In this document: piece by piece, positions 16,505 through 24,498 of the stretch
Layout: every line of letters begins with the position of its first letter
Position numbering within the stretch: position 1 is the stretch's first letter
Origin: Trebonia sp963785645
GTDB taxonomy: Bacteria > Actinomycetota > Actinomycetes > Streptosporangiales > Streptosporangiaceae
Direction: 5' to 3'
Length of the DNA stretch: 64,000 bases
NCBI GenBank assembly: GCA_963785645.1
Contig: CAWAWG010000003.1
Location: forward strand, 930,001 to 994,000
Notes under the pieces: generated by a model
Told to the model about the DNA's origin: nothing
What the model saw: only the letters and a program-made list of their open reading frames with translations
The model's database searches: none
Translations under genes and position numbers: made by a program

Positions 16505-17634
16505 ATGACCGACCTACTGCCCGATGAGCCGCTGCACCGCCTGCGGGCTCGTCGCAGCACCAAGTGGCGGGCTCACGGCCCCGAGGTACTGCCCCTGTCC
16601 ATCGCCGAGATGGACTTCGCCCTGCCCGACGCCGTGCGGGAAGCGCTGGCCGACGCGGTCGAGCGCTCCGACACCGGCTACGCGATGCCCGCCGACGGCC
16701 TTGGCGAGGCGCTGGCCGGGTTCGCCGAACGGCGCTGGGGCTGGCGGATCGACCCGGCCGCGGCCACCGCCGCCACCGACGTCAGCGCCGGCGTCGTCGA
16801 GATGCTGCGGCTGTTCACAAACCCTGGGGATCGAGTCGTCATCAACCCACCGGTGTACTCACCGTTCTTCGACTGGCTGCACGAAGCCCGCACCGAACTG
16901 CAGGCGGTGCCGCTGGGCGACGGGCGGCTCGACCTGCCGGCCCTGGACCGGGCGTTCGCCACCAAGCCGGCCGCCTACGTGCTGTGCAACCCGCACAACC
17001 CGGTCGGCCGGGTACACACGTACGAGGAACTGGCCACGGTCGCCGAACTTGCCACCCGCCACGGGGTACCGGTGATCAGCGACGAGATCCACGCCCCGCT
17101 GACGCTGCCCAGCGCGACCTACACGCCGTTCCTGACGGTGCCCGGCGCAGGTCACATCGGCGTCTCGGTGGTGTCCCCCAGCAAGGCCTTCAACCTCGCC
17201 GGCCTTGCAAGTGCGCCACCGTCGTCACCGCGTCGTCGCGGATGCGGGACGTGGCGGCGAAACTGCCGCGCGACCTCCGCTGGCGCAGCGGGCACTTCGG
17301 CGTCATCGCCTCGATCGCCGCGTACAACGAGGGCGACGAGTGGCTGGACCGGCTGCTGGCCACCCTCGACGACCGCCGCACGCTGCTGACCGAGTTGATC
17401 CGCGACCGGCTGCCCTCGGTGAGCTGGCGGCCGCCGCAGGCGACGTACCTGGCCTGGCTCGACTGCCGCAGCCTGGGCAGCGGAACCGAGCCGAGCGACC
17501 GGTTCCTGGCCGCCGGAGTGGCATTGGAAGACGGATTGCGGTTCGGTGAGCCCAGTGGCTACGTGCGGTTGAACTTCGGCACCAGCACCGAGGTGCTGGA
17601 GCTGGCCGTCGGCAGGATGGCGAGTGCTCTCTGA
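16505..17634 (+). pseudogene. MalY/PatB-type cystathionine beta-lyase / aminotransferase, one frameshift
   Basis: From ATG 16505 (MTDLLPDEPLHRLRARRSTK) this is a PLP-dependent fold type I enzyme of the MalY/PatB group: PLSIAEMDFALPDAVREAL, TDVSAGVVEMLRLFTNPGD, CNPHNPVGRVHTYEEL, VISDEIHAPL and SPSKAFNLAGL with the PLP Lys. Just after NLAGL (about 17211) the frame must change; the next one continues KCATVVTASSRMRDVAAKL through LRFGEPSGYVRLNFGTS to TGA at 17634. Joined length is about 376 residues, normal for the family. Both halves are fully conserved, so a recent indel or sequence error is likely. Expected reaction: C-S cleavage of cystathionine or cysteine conjugates. Confidence 0.8.
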
Positions 17635-17688
17635 CAGGGACCGACGCCCCACCCCTTCACCGCAAGGCGCGGCCGCCGGGGAGTCACC

Positions 17689-18096
17689 TCACGTTCGTTC
17701 GGGATAATTACTTTGGGTTTCCGATACGGGTCCTGGCTCATATGTCTTGGCCAATTCGGGGAACTCGACCTTGACGATCGCCAGCGCCTGCTTCTCCAGA
17801 ACCAGTGGTTCCTCCTGCGCGATCTTCCACACGACCGCCCAGTCGACCCCGAAGTACTTGTGCACCGCCAGGTTGCGGAACGCACGGATCTGCCGCCACG
17901 CCACGTCCGGGTGACGATCCCTGAAGTCATCCGGCAGGGCACTGGCAATCTCGCCGAGCAGCATCACCCGGTACAGCACCGCGTCGCGCAGCATTCCGTC
18001 GGCATCCCACCGCTCACGGCTCACGCCGTCCAGGTACCCGCGAACCGTCCGCGTATTGTCGATCAAGTCGGCGAGGTACAACTCCTCACGCCGCAT
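17689..18096 (-). CDS. hepT: HepT-like HEPN toxin
   Basis: A 135-residue DUF86/HEPN protein. The RNase motif RNLAVHKY near residue 92 fits RX4HXY exactly, the form whose Tyr is AMPylated by MntA in characterised MntA-HepT systems. The rest is helical (DLIDNTRTVRGYLDGVS, DAVLYRVMLLGEIASALP). It overlaps the 3' end of the nucleotidyltransferase gene by 11 bases, so the pair is translationally coupled with the antitoxin first. Predicted role: type VII toxin-antitoxin RNase. Confidence 0.9.
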   Translation of the reverse strand: MRREELYLADLIDNTRTVRGYLDGVSRERWDADGMLRDAVLYRVMLLGEIASALPDDFRDRHPDVAWRQIRAFRNLAVHKYFGVDWAVVWKIAQEEPLVLEKQALAIVKVEFPELAKTYEPGPVSETQSNYPERT

Positions 18097-18385
18097 AAAC
18101 CACCTGCGCGTCGGAAAGTACCTGATCCCGGATTACCCTGTGCAGCCCGTCCTTCGCCACCAGGTCCACCTGACGGCCGAACAGCCGCTCCAGGTCATCC
18201 TGCAAGTCGAAGTACGCCATGCCGAGGTCGTTCCCGGGCACCCGCGCGTACAGGATGTCAACATCGCTGTCCGGACCAGCGTCACCCCGCGCCACCGAGC
18301 CGAAGACCGCCAGTTCGGCGATGCCGTACTTCCGGCACAGCTCGGCCAGGCGCGGACCGAGAGCCCTGATCTCGTCCAGGTTCAC
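18086..18385 (-). CDS. mntA: MntA-like nucleotidyltransferase antitoxin
   Basis: 99 residues from GTG 18385, with GGAGG six bases upstream. The minimal nucleotidyltransferase motif GSVARGDAGPDSDVDI (GSx10DxD) is intact, followed by DLQDDLERLFGRQVDLVAKD. In known pairs MntA neutralises HepT by adding AMP units to the Tyr of RX4HXY. This copy keeps the residues needed, so the module is predicted active. Confidence 0.9.
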   Translation of the reverse strand: MNLDEIRALGPRLAELCRKYGIAELAVFGSVARGDAGPDSDVDILYARVPGNDLGMAYFDLQDDLERLFGRQVDLVAKDGLHRVIRDQVLSDAQVVYAA

Positions 18386-18662
18386 CGCGTCGCCTCCTTC
18401 CGCCGACCTCAGCACCAGTTTAGCCGCGAGTCCTTTACCATCCGTGCCCGCTCCATCGCAGCTGCGACCGCACACACTGGACCCTTACCCAGTCAGAGCC
18501 GCGTTTCTTTCGGGGTGCGAATCGGACATGAGTGGAACTGTGCACCTAGGCGCGGGCACGGGGCTCGCCGCCGCGGTCGCGGGATCGGCCGCTGCCTGAC
18601 GGCTTGCTGCGCCCAATCCACGGCAAGCATCCCAATTCCGGCCGTGGATTGACGCCGGGGTG
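18386..18662. other. Intergenic stretch
   Basis: About 280 bases between the 3' end of the aminotransferase gene and the TA promoter, both on the minus strand. No gene, hairpin or repeat that I can support. Confidence 0.4.
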
Positions 18663-19982
18663 TCAGTGGCCGAAGTCGTGGGCGACTTCCAGGACCACTT
18701 CCTCGACCACGTCGAGTGCCTGGTCCAGCAGCGGGGCCGGGATGTCCAGCGGCGGTTTGACCTTGATCAGGTTGCCGAGTCCGGCGTAGCGGCTCTCGCC
18801 CAGGATGACGCCCCGAGCCTGTGCGCGGCGGAAGATCTCGCTGGTCTCTTTCGGTGCGGGCTCGTTACTGACCCGGTCGCGTACGATCTCGAAGCAGACC
18901 ATCAGGCCCGGGCAGCGCACATCCCCGATGATGGGGGCGCGTTCCTGCAGCTGCCGCAGCCGCTTCGTCGCGTGCGTGCCGTGCTCATGGGCACGGGCGG
19001 GCAGATCGTCGTCGACGATCGCACGTACGGCGGCGAGCCCGGCCGCGATAGCGATGGGGAACTGGCCGAACGTCAGCTGGTCATCGCCAGCGCGGAACCT
19101 GGCCTCATCCGTCCGGGCGAGCACGCCGGCCAGTGGGAACCCACCGCCGACGCCTTTGCCGAATACCAGCATGTCCGGGCGGATGCCGTAGTAGTCGCAT
19201 GCCCACATCCGGCCGGTGCGCCCCAGCCCGGTCTGGACCTCGTCGACGATCAGCAGGATCCCGAATTCGTCGCAGATCTCGCGCAGTCCTTGGTGCCAGT
19301 TTGCGGAGAACTCATTGTGCCCGCCGTTGCCCTGGATCGGCTCGTAGATGAGCGCGGCGACCTGCCCGTCCACGCCCTTGGTGATCGTGTCGCGCAGCAG
19401 TGCGAGGCACAAGTCGGCGTCCTGCTCTGGTGTCAGGCCCTCGCGCGGCCGGAAACGGTCCGGGTGCGGTATCCGGTGGAAGGGTGACTGGAGGGGGGCG
19501 AAGACGTTGTCCGGGTGTGGCCAGCTTGCCGCCATCGTCGCGATCGACCGGCCGTGGTATGCGTCCTGCAGCACCAGGATGTGGCGGGCTCCGGGGCGGT
19601 TGCGCAGCGCGAGCTTGAAGGCCATCTCTACTGCCATCGACCCGTGCAGGGTGAACCCGACCCGGTCCAGCCCGGCCGGGGCGATGCTGGTCATCAGCTC
19701 GGCCAGGTCCAGCAGAGCCGGGGTGTGAAATGTCGGGCGCGCGTGCGTGATCTGGCTCAGCTGCCCGGCGGCGGCCTTGAGTACCCGCGGGTCGTTCGCG
19801 CCGAGGTTGTTCGACCATGCCTGCGCGGTGCAGTCGATGTACTGCTTGCCGGTGTCGTCCCATACCAGCGAGCCGAGCGCCCGGACGAGGGTGAGCTTGT
19901 CCGGATCGCCGCCGGGCGGCTCGTGCAGCAGCGCCTTCGCCCCTGGGTGGGCGATCGCGGCGGGAACCGTCGGAGAACTCAT
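18663..19982 (-). CDS. Class III aminotransferase (4-aminobutyrate/omega-amino acid type)
   Basis: 439 residues from ATG 19982, placed five bases after CAGGAG. It is a PLP-dependent class III aminotransferase: GSMAVEMAFKLAL, QDAYHGRSIATMA, the cofactor Asp in GILLIVDEVQTGLGRTG and the PLP Lys in MLVFGKGVGGGFPLAG. Length is normal. The substrate is not decided by sequence; GABA, beta-alanine, putrescine-derived or other omega-amino acids fit. It is 54 bases downstream of an amino-acid permease on the same strand, so uptake and transamination are probably coupled. Confidence 0.85.
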   Translation of the reverse strand: MSSPTVPAAIAHPGAKALLHEPPGGDPDKLTLVRALGSLVWDDTGKQYIDCTAQAWSNNLGANDPRVLKAAAGQLSQITHARPTFHTPALLDLAELMTSIAPAGLDRVGFTLHGSMAVEMAFKLALRNRPGARHILVLQDAYHGRSIATMAASWPHPDNVFAPLQSPFHRIPHPDRFRPREGLTPEQDADLCLALLRDTITKGVDGQVAALIYEPIQGNGGHNEFSANWHQGLREICDEFGILLIVDEVQTGLGRTGRMWACDYYGIRPDMLVFGKGVGGGFPLAGVLARTDEARFRAGDDQLTFGQFPIAIAAGLAAVRAIVDDDLPARAHEHGTHATKRLRQLQERAPIIGDVRCPGLMVCFEIVRDRVSNEPAPKETSEIFRRAQARGVILGESRYAGLGNLIKVKPPLDIPAPLLDQALDVVEEVVLEVAHDFGH

Positions 19983-20036
19983 CACCACTCCTGATCTTGT
20001 CGCGTGTTCATGAAGGTGGTTCTGGTCATGTGCCGG

Positions 20037-21554
20037 TCACGAGTCCGCGGGCTGTCCCGCTCCGGCGGGCGGCGCCGGAGCGGTCAGCGCGCCCCGGTGG
20101 ACGCCCACCTTGTGGGTGAGCAGCCGCGGGCGCAGGTAGAGCAGGTACCACAGCAGGCCGACGGCCTCGGCGCCGAGCAGGTACTCGGCGGCGACGTGAC
20201 CCTCCTGCGGGGCGAGCGCGATGACGATCACGCCCGCCGTGAAGATCGCGGCTGCGACCGCGACCGGGACGAACCATCGCCCGAGCGAGAAGTCCCCGTC
20301 CCGCAGCGCGGGCATCCGCCGCGTCGCGTACGCGTAGCCGGCACCGGCGACCGTAAGCATGTAGACGACGTAGTAGGCCGCGCTGCAGATCGACACGACG
20401 TTCGCCGCGACGCCCGCCGAGAGCAGGTTGACGCCGATGCCGACGGCGGCGACCAGCACGATAGAGGCGACCGGCGTCCGGGTGGTCTTGTTGACCGCGC
20501 CAAGCACGGAGGAGCCAGGCAGCATCCTGTCCCGGGAGAGCGCGAAGGCCAGGCGGGTAGCGACCACCATGTTGGCCAGCACGCACGAGAAGATCGCCAG
20601 GAACACAACGATCTGCAAGACAGCAGCGGCGGCCGGGCCAAAGTGACTCTGGAAAATGTAGACCAGCGGGTTCTGCGACTGACCGAGCGTGTCCGCAATG
20701 CCGTGCGGGATCGCGATGAGGAACCCGACGATCATCAGCACGCTCGCAGCCATCGACACGAGGTTCGCCCGGATCATCGCACGCGGTGTGACCGACCGCG
20801 GGTCATGCGTCTCCTCGGCCAGGTCGGCTGCCCCTTCCCAGCCGATAAAGCAGTACATCGGCAGCAGCGCTGCCAGCACGAACCCGTACCACAGCGCGCC
20901 GCCGGAGGTGCGCTGCGTGGAGAGGAGCATGCTGAACCCGGCATCGTGATGGAAGAAGAACAGCGTGCCGACCACCAGCAGCGCGGCGGCCACCACCGAC
21001 CCGAGGATCTCGAAGATCACGCCGAAGTTATTGACCGCGCTCACCGCACGGATGCTGACGATGTTGATGACCGCCGCGGCCGCCATGGCCAGCGTCGCGA
21101 GCAGGACAATGTCCCCGTGCGTCGGGTGCTTCCAGATATCCCCGGCGAATACCGTGGCCAGCGCGACCGCGGTGGCGGCCGTCCCCGCCATGAACGCCAG
21201 CAGCGCGGTATACCCGGTGAACCAGCCGTAGTGCGAGTTGATCAGACGGCTGTTCCACTGGTAGGCAAAGCCGGTGATGGGGATGCGGGCCGCCAGGTGA
21301 GCGTAGACCAGCACGATCAGGAACACCCCGCCCGCACACGGCAGCCACAGCCACACCCCGGCCGCGCCGCTGGTGCCGAACAGGCTCGGCAGCAGGAAGA
21401 AGATGGCCGTGGTGATGCTGACCATCGAGAACGCAACCGCGAACGAGGCGAACGGGCCCATCGTCCGGCGCAGCGACTGCGCATACCCGAACTGATGGAG
21501 ATCGCCGACGTCCGTTGGATTAGACAGGCGTGGTTCTTCGTCGATTGTTGCCAC
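20037..21554 (-). CDS. APC-family amino acid/polyamine permease
   Basis: 505 residues from GTG 21554, preceded by GGGAGGG; an upstream GTG is in frame but unsupported. About 12 hydrophobic segments are visible. The APC signature lies in TM1 (FASFAVAFSMVSITTAIFFL) and in YCFIGWEGAADLAEETHDP. It imports amino acids or polyamines across the cytoplasmic membrane. It forms an operon with the class III aminotransferase; the LysR gene upstream is the likely controller. Confidence 0.87.
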   Translation of the reverse strand: MATIDEEPRLSNPTDVGDLHQFGYAQSLRRTMGPFASFAVAFSMVSITTAIFFLLPSLFGTSGAAGVWLWLPCAGGVFLIVLVYAHLAARIPITGFAYQWNSRLINSHYGWFTGYTALLAFMAGTAATAVALATVFAGDIWKHPTHGDIVLLATLAMAAAAVINIVSIRAVSAVNNFGVIFEILGSVVAAALLVVGTLFFFHHDAGFSMLLSTQRTSGGALWYGFVLAALLPMYCFIGWEGAADLAEETHDPRSVTPRAMIRANLVSMAASVLMIVGFLIAIPHGIADTLGQSQNPLVYIFQSHFGPAAAAVLQIVVFLAIFSCVLANMVVATRLAFALSRDRMLPGSSVLGAVNKTTRTPVASIVLVAAVGIGVNLLSAGVAANVVSICSAAYYVVYMLTVAGAGYAYATRRMPALRDGDFSLGRWFVPVAVAAAIFTAGVIVIALAPQEGHVAAEYLLGAEAVGLLWYLLYLRPRLLTHKVGVHRGALTAPAPPAGAGQPADS

Positions 21555-21814
21555 GATGGGCCGCCCTCCCGAGGCTCTGAAACAGCCTTCACCGACCGCG
21601 CCGCCCAGATCCCTCACTCACCGAGTGAGACCGGATCACGGCTTTGATTGTTCGGTTTCGATCAGGGTAGGCCTGGGCCTGAACAAGAGGAATTACGAAA
21701 ATATGCGATCTTTATTTAGGTATTTGCTAATAATCAAGTGCAGGCCAGCGACGAAACCGTCAGGGGTTCCCGGTGCCGACGGGACCTGGTGCAGGCGCGC
21801 GACCCGCCAGCACG
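21555..21814. promoter_or_regulatory. AT-rich promoter region between LysR and permease genes
   Basis: A 260-bp gap. Positions about 21675-21740 are clearly AT-rich against the GC-rich background (gaaaatatgcgatc, tttatttaggtatttgctaa), as expected for a regulated promoter or a horizontally acquired segment. No exact inverted repeat was seen. Confidence 0.4.
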
Positions 21815-22765
21815 TTACGGGCTGGATTCCTGACCGGCGCCGTGCGCCCGGCTGCGCGCCAGCGCTGGCGCGGTATGCGCGTCGGCGTGGTCAGGGACGC
21901 TGCTAGCGATAGCCACCAGATCGGCCACGTGAGTGGTTGACTCCGGCCACCAGGCGAGTGCGACATGGCAGGGGTCGAGATCGGTAATCGGGACGAATAC
22001 CACCCCGGGACGGCGATACCAGCGCGCGGCAGTCATTGCCGAGACGCTGATGCCCACCCCGCGTGCGATCAGGTGCAGCTCAGCCTCGAAGGTGGGGGCC
22101 TCGTCAACGACCAGCGCCGGCGAAGTGCGGTAGTCCGACAGGATCCAGTAATCCCGCCACGGGCCCGGCGAGAGCGGCGCGGCGATGATCGGCTCGCCCA
22201 GCAGTTCGTCGACATGCACCTCGACGCGGTCGGCGAGCGGATGCCCCTCGGGCAGGCAGGCCACCCGCGGTTCGCTGAACAAGCTGATCGATACCAGGCC
22301 GCTCAGCCCGATCGGCGGCCGCACGACCGCGATGTCCACCTCCCGCTCGCGCAGCCCAGCCGCGGGATCGGAAAAGTCGAACTCCCGGGTGGTCACCGAG
22401 ACGTCCGGATGCCTGGCCGCGAAGGTACGCAGCAGACCGGGAACGACATCCAACCCGGCGCCAATCGTATAGCCGAGCGTGATCGCCCGCCGGGAGCGGC
22501 GGCCTTGGCCAGCGACACTCGCGACAGCGGTCTCCAGATCGCGCACCGCCCTCCCAGCCATGGACGCGAAGATCACCCCGGCCTCGGTGAGTCCGACGCT
22601 CCGCGTGGTGCGCTTGAGCAATTCCGTTCCCAGAGCGCGCTCCAAATCCTTGACCGTCTGGGTAAGCCACGGCGGCGAGACGTGCAGGCGTTCGGCGGCG
22701 CGGCCGAAGTGCCGCTCATCGGCCACCGCGAGGAAGGCCTCGATCTGGCGAAGCGTGACCTTCAA
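21815..22765 (-). CDS. LysR-family transcriptional regulator
   Basis: 316 residues from GTG 22765. The N-terminal LysR HTH is clear (LRQIEAFLAVADERHFGRAA, ERLHVSPPWLTQTVKDLE, ERALGTELLKRTTRSV), followed by a periplasmic-binding-like effector domain (ITLGYTIGAGLDVVPGLLR, EREVDIAVVRPPI). It could control the permease/aminotransferase operon downstream on its strand, or the divergent Rieske operon; LysR regulators often act on divergent promoters. Confidence 0.88.
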   Translation of the reverse strand: MKVTLRQIEAFLAVADERHFGRAAERLHVSPPWLTQTVKDLERALGTELLKRTTRSVGLTEAGVIFASMAGRAVRDLETAVASVAGQGRRSRRAITLGYTIGAGLDVVPGLLRTFAARHPDVSVTTREFDFSDPAAGLREREVDIAVVRPPIGLSGLVSISLFSEPRVACLPEGHPLADRVEVHVDELLGEPIIAAPLSPGPWRDYWILSDYRTSPALVVDEAPTFEAELHLIARGVGISVSAMTAARWYRRPGVVFVPITDLDPCHVALAWWPESTTHVADLVAIASSVPDHADAHTAPALARSRAHGAGQESSP

Positions 22766-22866
22766 CCGGCACCTCCGATCTCAACCGCCCTGCCCTCAGT
22801 ATCCTCGCACCCGTAGCTCGGCGAGCGGCGGAAATGCAACGAGGGCTTGACTCCGTTCAGCGAACC

Positions 22867-22877
22867 GTACATAGTAC
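22867..22877 (+). promoter_or_regulatory. GTACATAGTAC operator-like site upstream of the Rieske operon
   Basis: GTAC-ATA-GTAC, an 11-base near-palindrome, 219 bases before the Rieske start. The identical 11-mer (opposite strand) lies in the promoter of the hydrolase/ABC operon at 35721, and a variant at 26964. An ATG six bases downstream opens a 56-codon frame to 23052 that could be a leaderless leader ORF (MSAQPQM...), unproven. Confidence 0.65.
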
Positions 22878-23095
22878 TTGCATGTCTGCTCAACCCCAGA
22901 TGACCTGCGCGGAGGATGTTGACGCGGGCGTGCTCGACCTTCAGGTACCGCAGCTTCGGCGGGAATCGCGGGAGGTGCCGTCTGTGGTCCCGGCTGATCC
23001 GGGCGGCCGGGTTTCGCGGGCGGCTGGCCCGCGTCTTGTGCTCGATCGGTGAACGAGGGCCGGTCCGGTCAAGTCAACGTCAAGGAGAACCGCAA

Positions 23096-24361
23096 ATGAG
23101 CAACGCCCCTGACGAGAAGGGCGAACGGCCGGCGGTCCCGATGGCGCCGCGGCGGCCTCGTTCGAGTTCGCGGCCCGCCGTGACGGAGGACGGGGCCCGA
23201 CGGGACGGGCCACCGGTTCAGACGGGGCGGGACTGGCGCGTCTGGCCGACGTATGACGCCGCTGTGCTTGGTTTCCGCAACTACTGGTATCCCGTCCAGT
23301 GGGCGCACCAGATCGGCGAGAAGCCGGTGCCCGTCACGGTGCTCGGCGAGCGCATCGCGCTGGTGCGCGACGGGGGCAAGGTGTTCGCGCTGCAGGACCG
23401 GTGCCCGCACCGGGGGGTTCCGCTGTCGATCGGCCGCCGCCAGTTTCCCGGAACCCTGAGCTGCCCGTATCACGGCTGGACCTACCGTCTCGCCGACGGC
23501 CAGCTGTGCGCGGTCATCACCGACGGCCCGGAGTCTCCTATCAACGGGCGAGTGCGCGTCGCGACCTACCCGGTCGCCGAGCGCATCGGCCTGGTATTTG
23601 TCTGGATCGGCGACGGTGAACCGCATCCGGTGGAGGACGACCTGCCCCGTGAGCTGGTAGACAATCCCTTTGTCATGGGGGGCCGTAGCGACATCCGGAA
23701 CGGAAACTGGCGTTTCGCGGCCGAGAACGGATTCGACGAAGGACATGCTAAGTACCTCCACAGCACCGCACTGTGGAGACTGTTCAAGGTCATGCCGACC
23801 TGGAATAAGACGCGGGTTGTCCGGCGCGACGACTGGCTCATCCGGATCCAAGACGAGGTGCACTGGGAAGCGGATTTCGCAGGTGTGGGACGGTATACCA
23901 ATAGGCGCTGGTGGAAGCGGATGCCGCTGCCTGACGCCCCGGGGAAAGCGAGCAGCGTCAATCCTGTTATCGCATCGATGCAGCTTCCCGGCTTTGTGTC
24001 AATTCGCCTTCCAGGCATCTTGCGCGTTGCCTATCCGCATTTCATTCACTACGAATGGTATGTGCCCGTCGATGCCGACCACGTGCGTTACGTGCAGGTT
24101 ATGGTGCGTTTTGAGGACGGCCTGAAGGCCCGGATCTTCCAGGCCAAGTACCTGTCGGCCATACGTTGGCTGTTCCACGGCCAGTTCACCGCGCAGGATG
24201 CCTGGATGGTGGACGTGATGGACGCGCCGCCCGAGCGGCTGTACCGCCCCGATCTCTCGCTCACCGCGTGGCGTCGCCTGGTGGAAGACTCGGCGCCCAC
24301 CGTTCAGGCCGCCACGACCGGACGCAGCGGTGCCCGCGAGTCCCTGGATGGTGGTCTATGA
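23096..24361 (+). CDS. Rieske [2Fe-2S] non-haem iron oxygenase, catalytic subunit
   Basis: 421 residues from ATG 23096 (AAGGAG upstream). The Rieske cluster ligands are C103-P-H105 and C123-x2-H126 (CPHRGVPL...CPYHGWTY). The mononuclear iron site fits N211-x2-D214-x2-H217-x4-H222 in NGFDEGHAKYLH, with the bridging Asp present. The layout is that of single-subunit phthalate/vanillate/KshA-type oxygenases, which hydroxylate or O-/N-demethylate aromatic or polycyclic substrates. No ferredoxin or reductase gene is in the window, so electrons must come from elsewhere. The N-terminal ~40 residues are a charged, low-complexity extension. It overlaps the next gene (ATGA) and starts a four-gene operon. 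Confidence 0.9.
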   Translation: MSNAPDEKGERPAVPMAPRRPRSSSRPAVTEDGARRDGPPVQTGRDWRVWPTYDAAVLGFRNYWYPVQWAHQIGEKPVPVTVLGERIALVRDGGKVFALQDRCPHRGVPLSIGRRQFPGTLSCPYHGWTYRLADGQLCAVITDGPESPINGRVRVATYPVAERIGLVFVWIGDGEPHPVEDDLPRELVDNPFVMGGRSDIRNGNWRFAAENGFDEGHAKYLHSTALWRLFKVMPTWNKTRVVRRDDWLIRIQDEVHWEADFAGVGRYTNRRWWKRMPLPDAPGKASSVNPVIASMQLPGFVSIRLPGILRVAYPHFIHYEWYVPVDADHVRYVQVMVRFEDGLKARIFQAKYLSAIRWLFHGQFTAQDAWMVDVMDAPPERLYRPDLSLTAWRRLVEDSAPTVQAATTGRSGARESLDGGL

Positions 24362-24498
24362 AACGCGCAGCGGTGAAAAAGACAGCGGCTGGTCTCGGCT
24401 CCCTGGCCGCGGTCTCGGTGATCCTTTGGCATACCCGGGTCGGCGCCGCGATCAGGCGCCGCTGGTCAACCGTGGTGCGGTTGGAGAAACGGCCGTGA
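24358..24498 (+). CDS. Small one-helix membrane protein between oxygenase and M20-like genes
   Basis: 46 residues, ATG overlapping the oxygenase stop (ATGA), with its own stop overlapping the next start (TGATG). It has a basic N-terminus (MKRAAVKKTA), one hydrophobic helix (GLGSLAAVSVILWHT) and a basic tail (RRRWSTVVRLEKRP). The coupling on both sides makes it a real gene. It may be an anchor or small adaptor for the oxygenase; I recognise no family. Confidence 0.7.
   Translation: MKRAAVKKTAAGLGSLAAVSVILWHTRVGAAIRRRWSTVVRLEKRP

Noticed and set aside
20004..21647. A 547-codon plus-strand open frame
   Set aside because: It is antisense to the amino-acid permease, rich in Arg/Asp/Gln/His, and without domain features; a GC-codon mirror frame.
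22916..23095. 60-residue N-terminal extension of the Rieske protein
   Set aside because: It has no family match, and ATG 23096 has a strong AAGGAG site.
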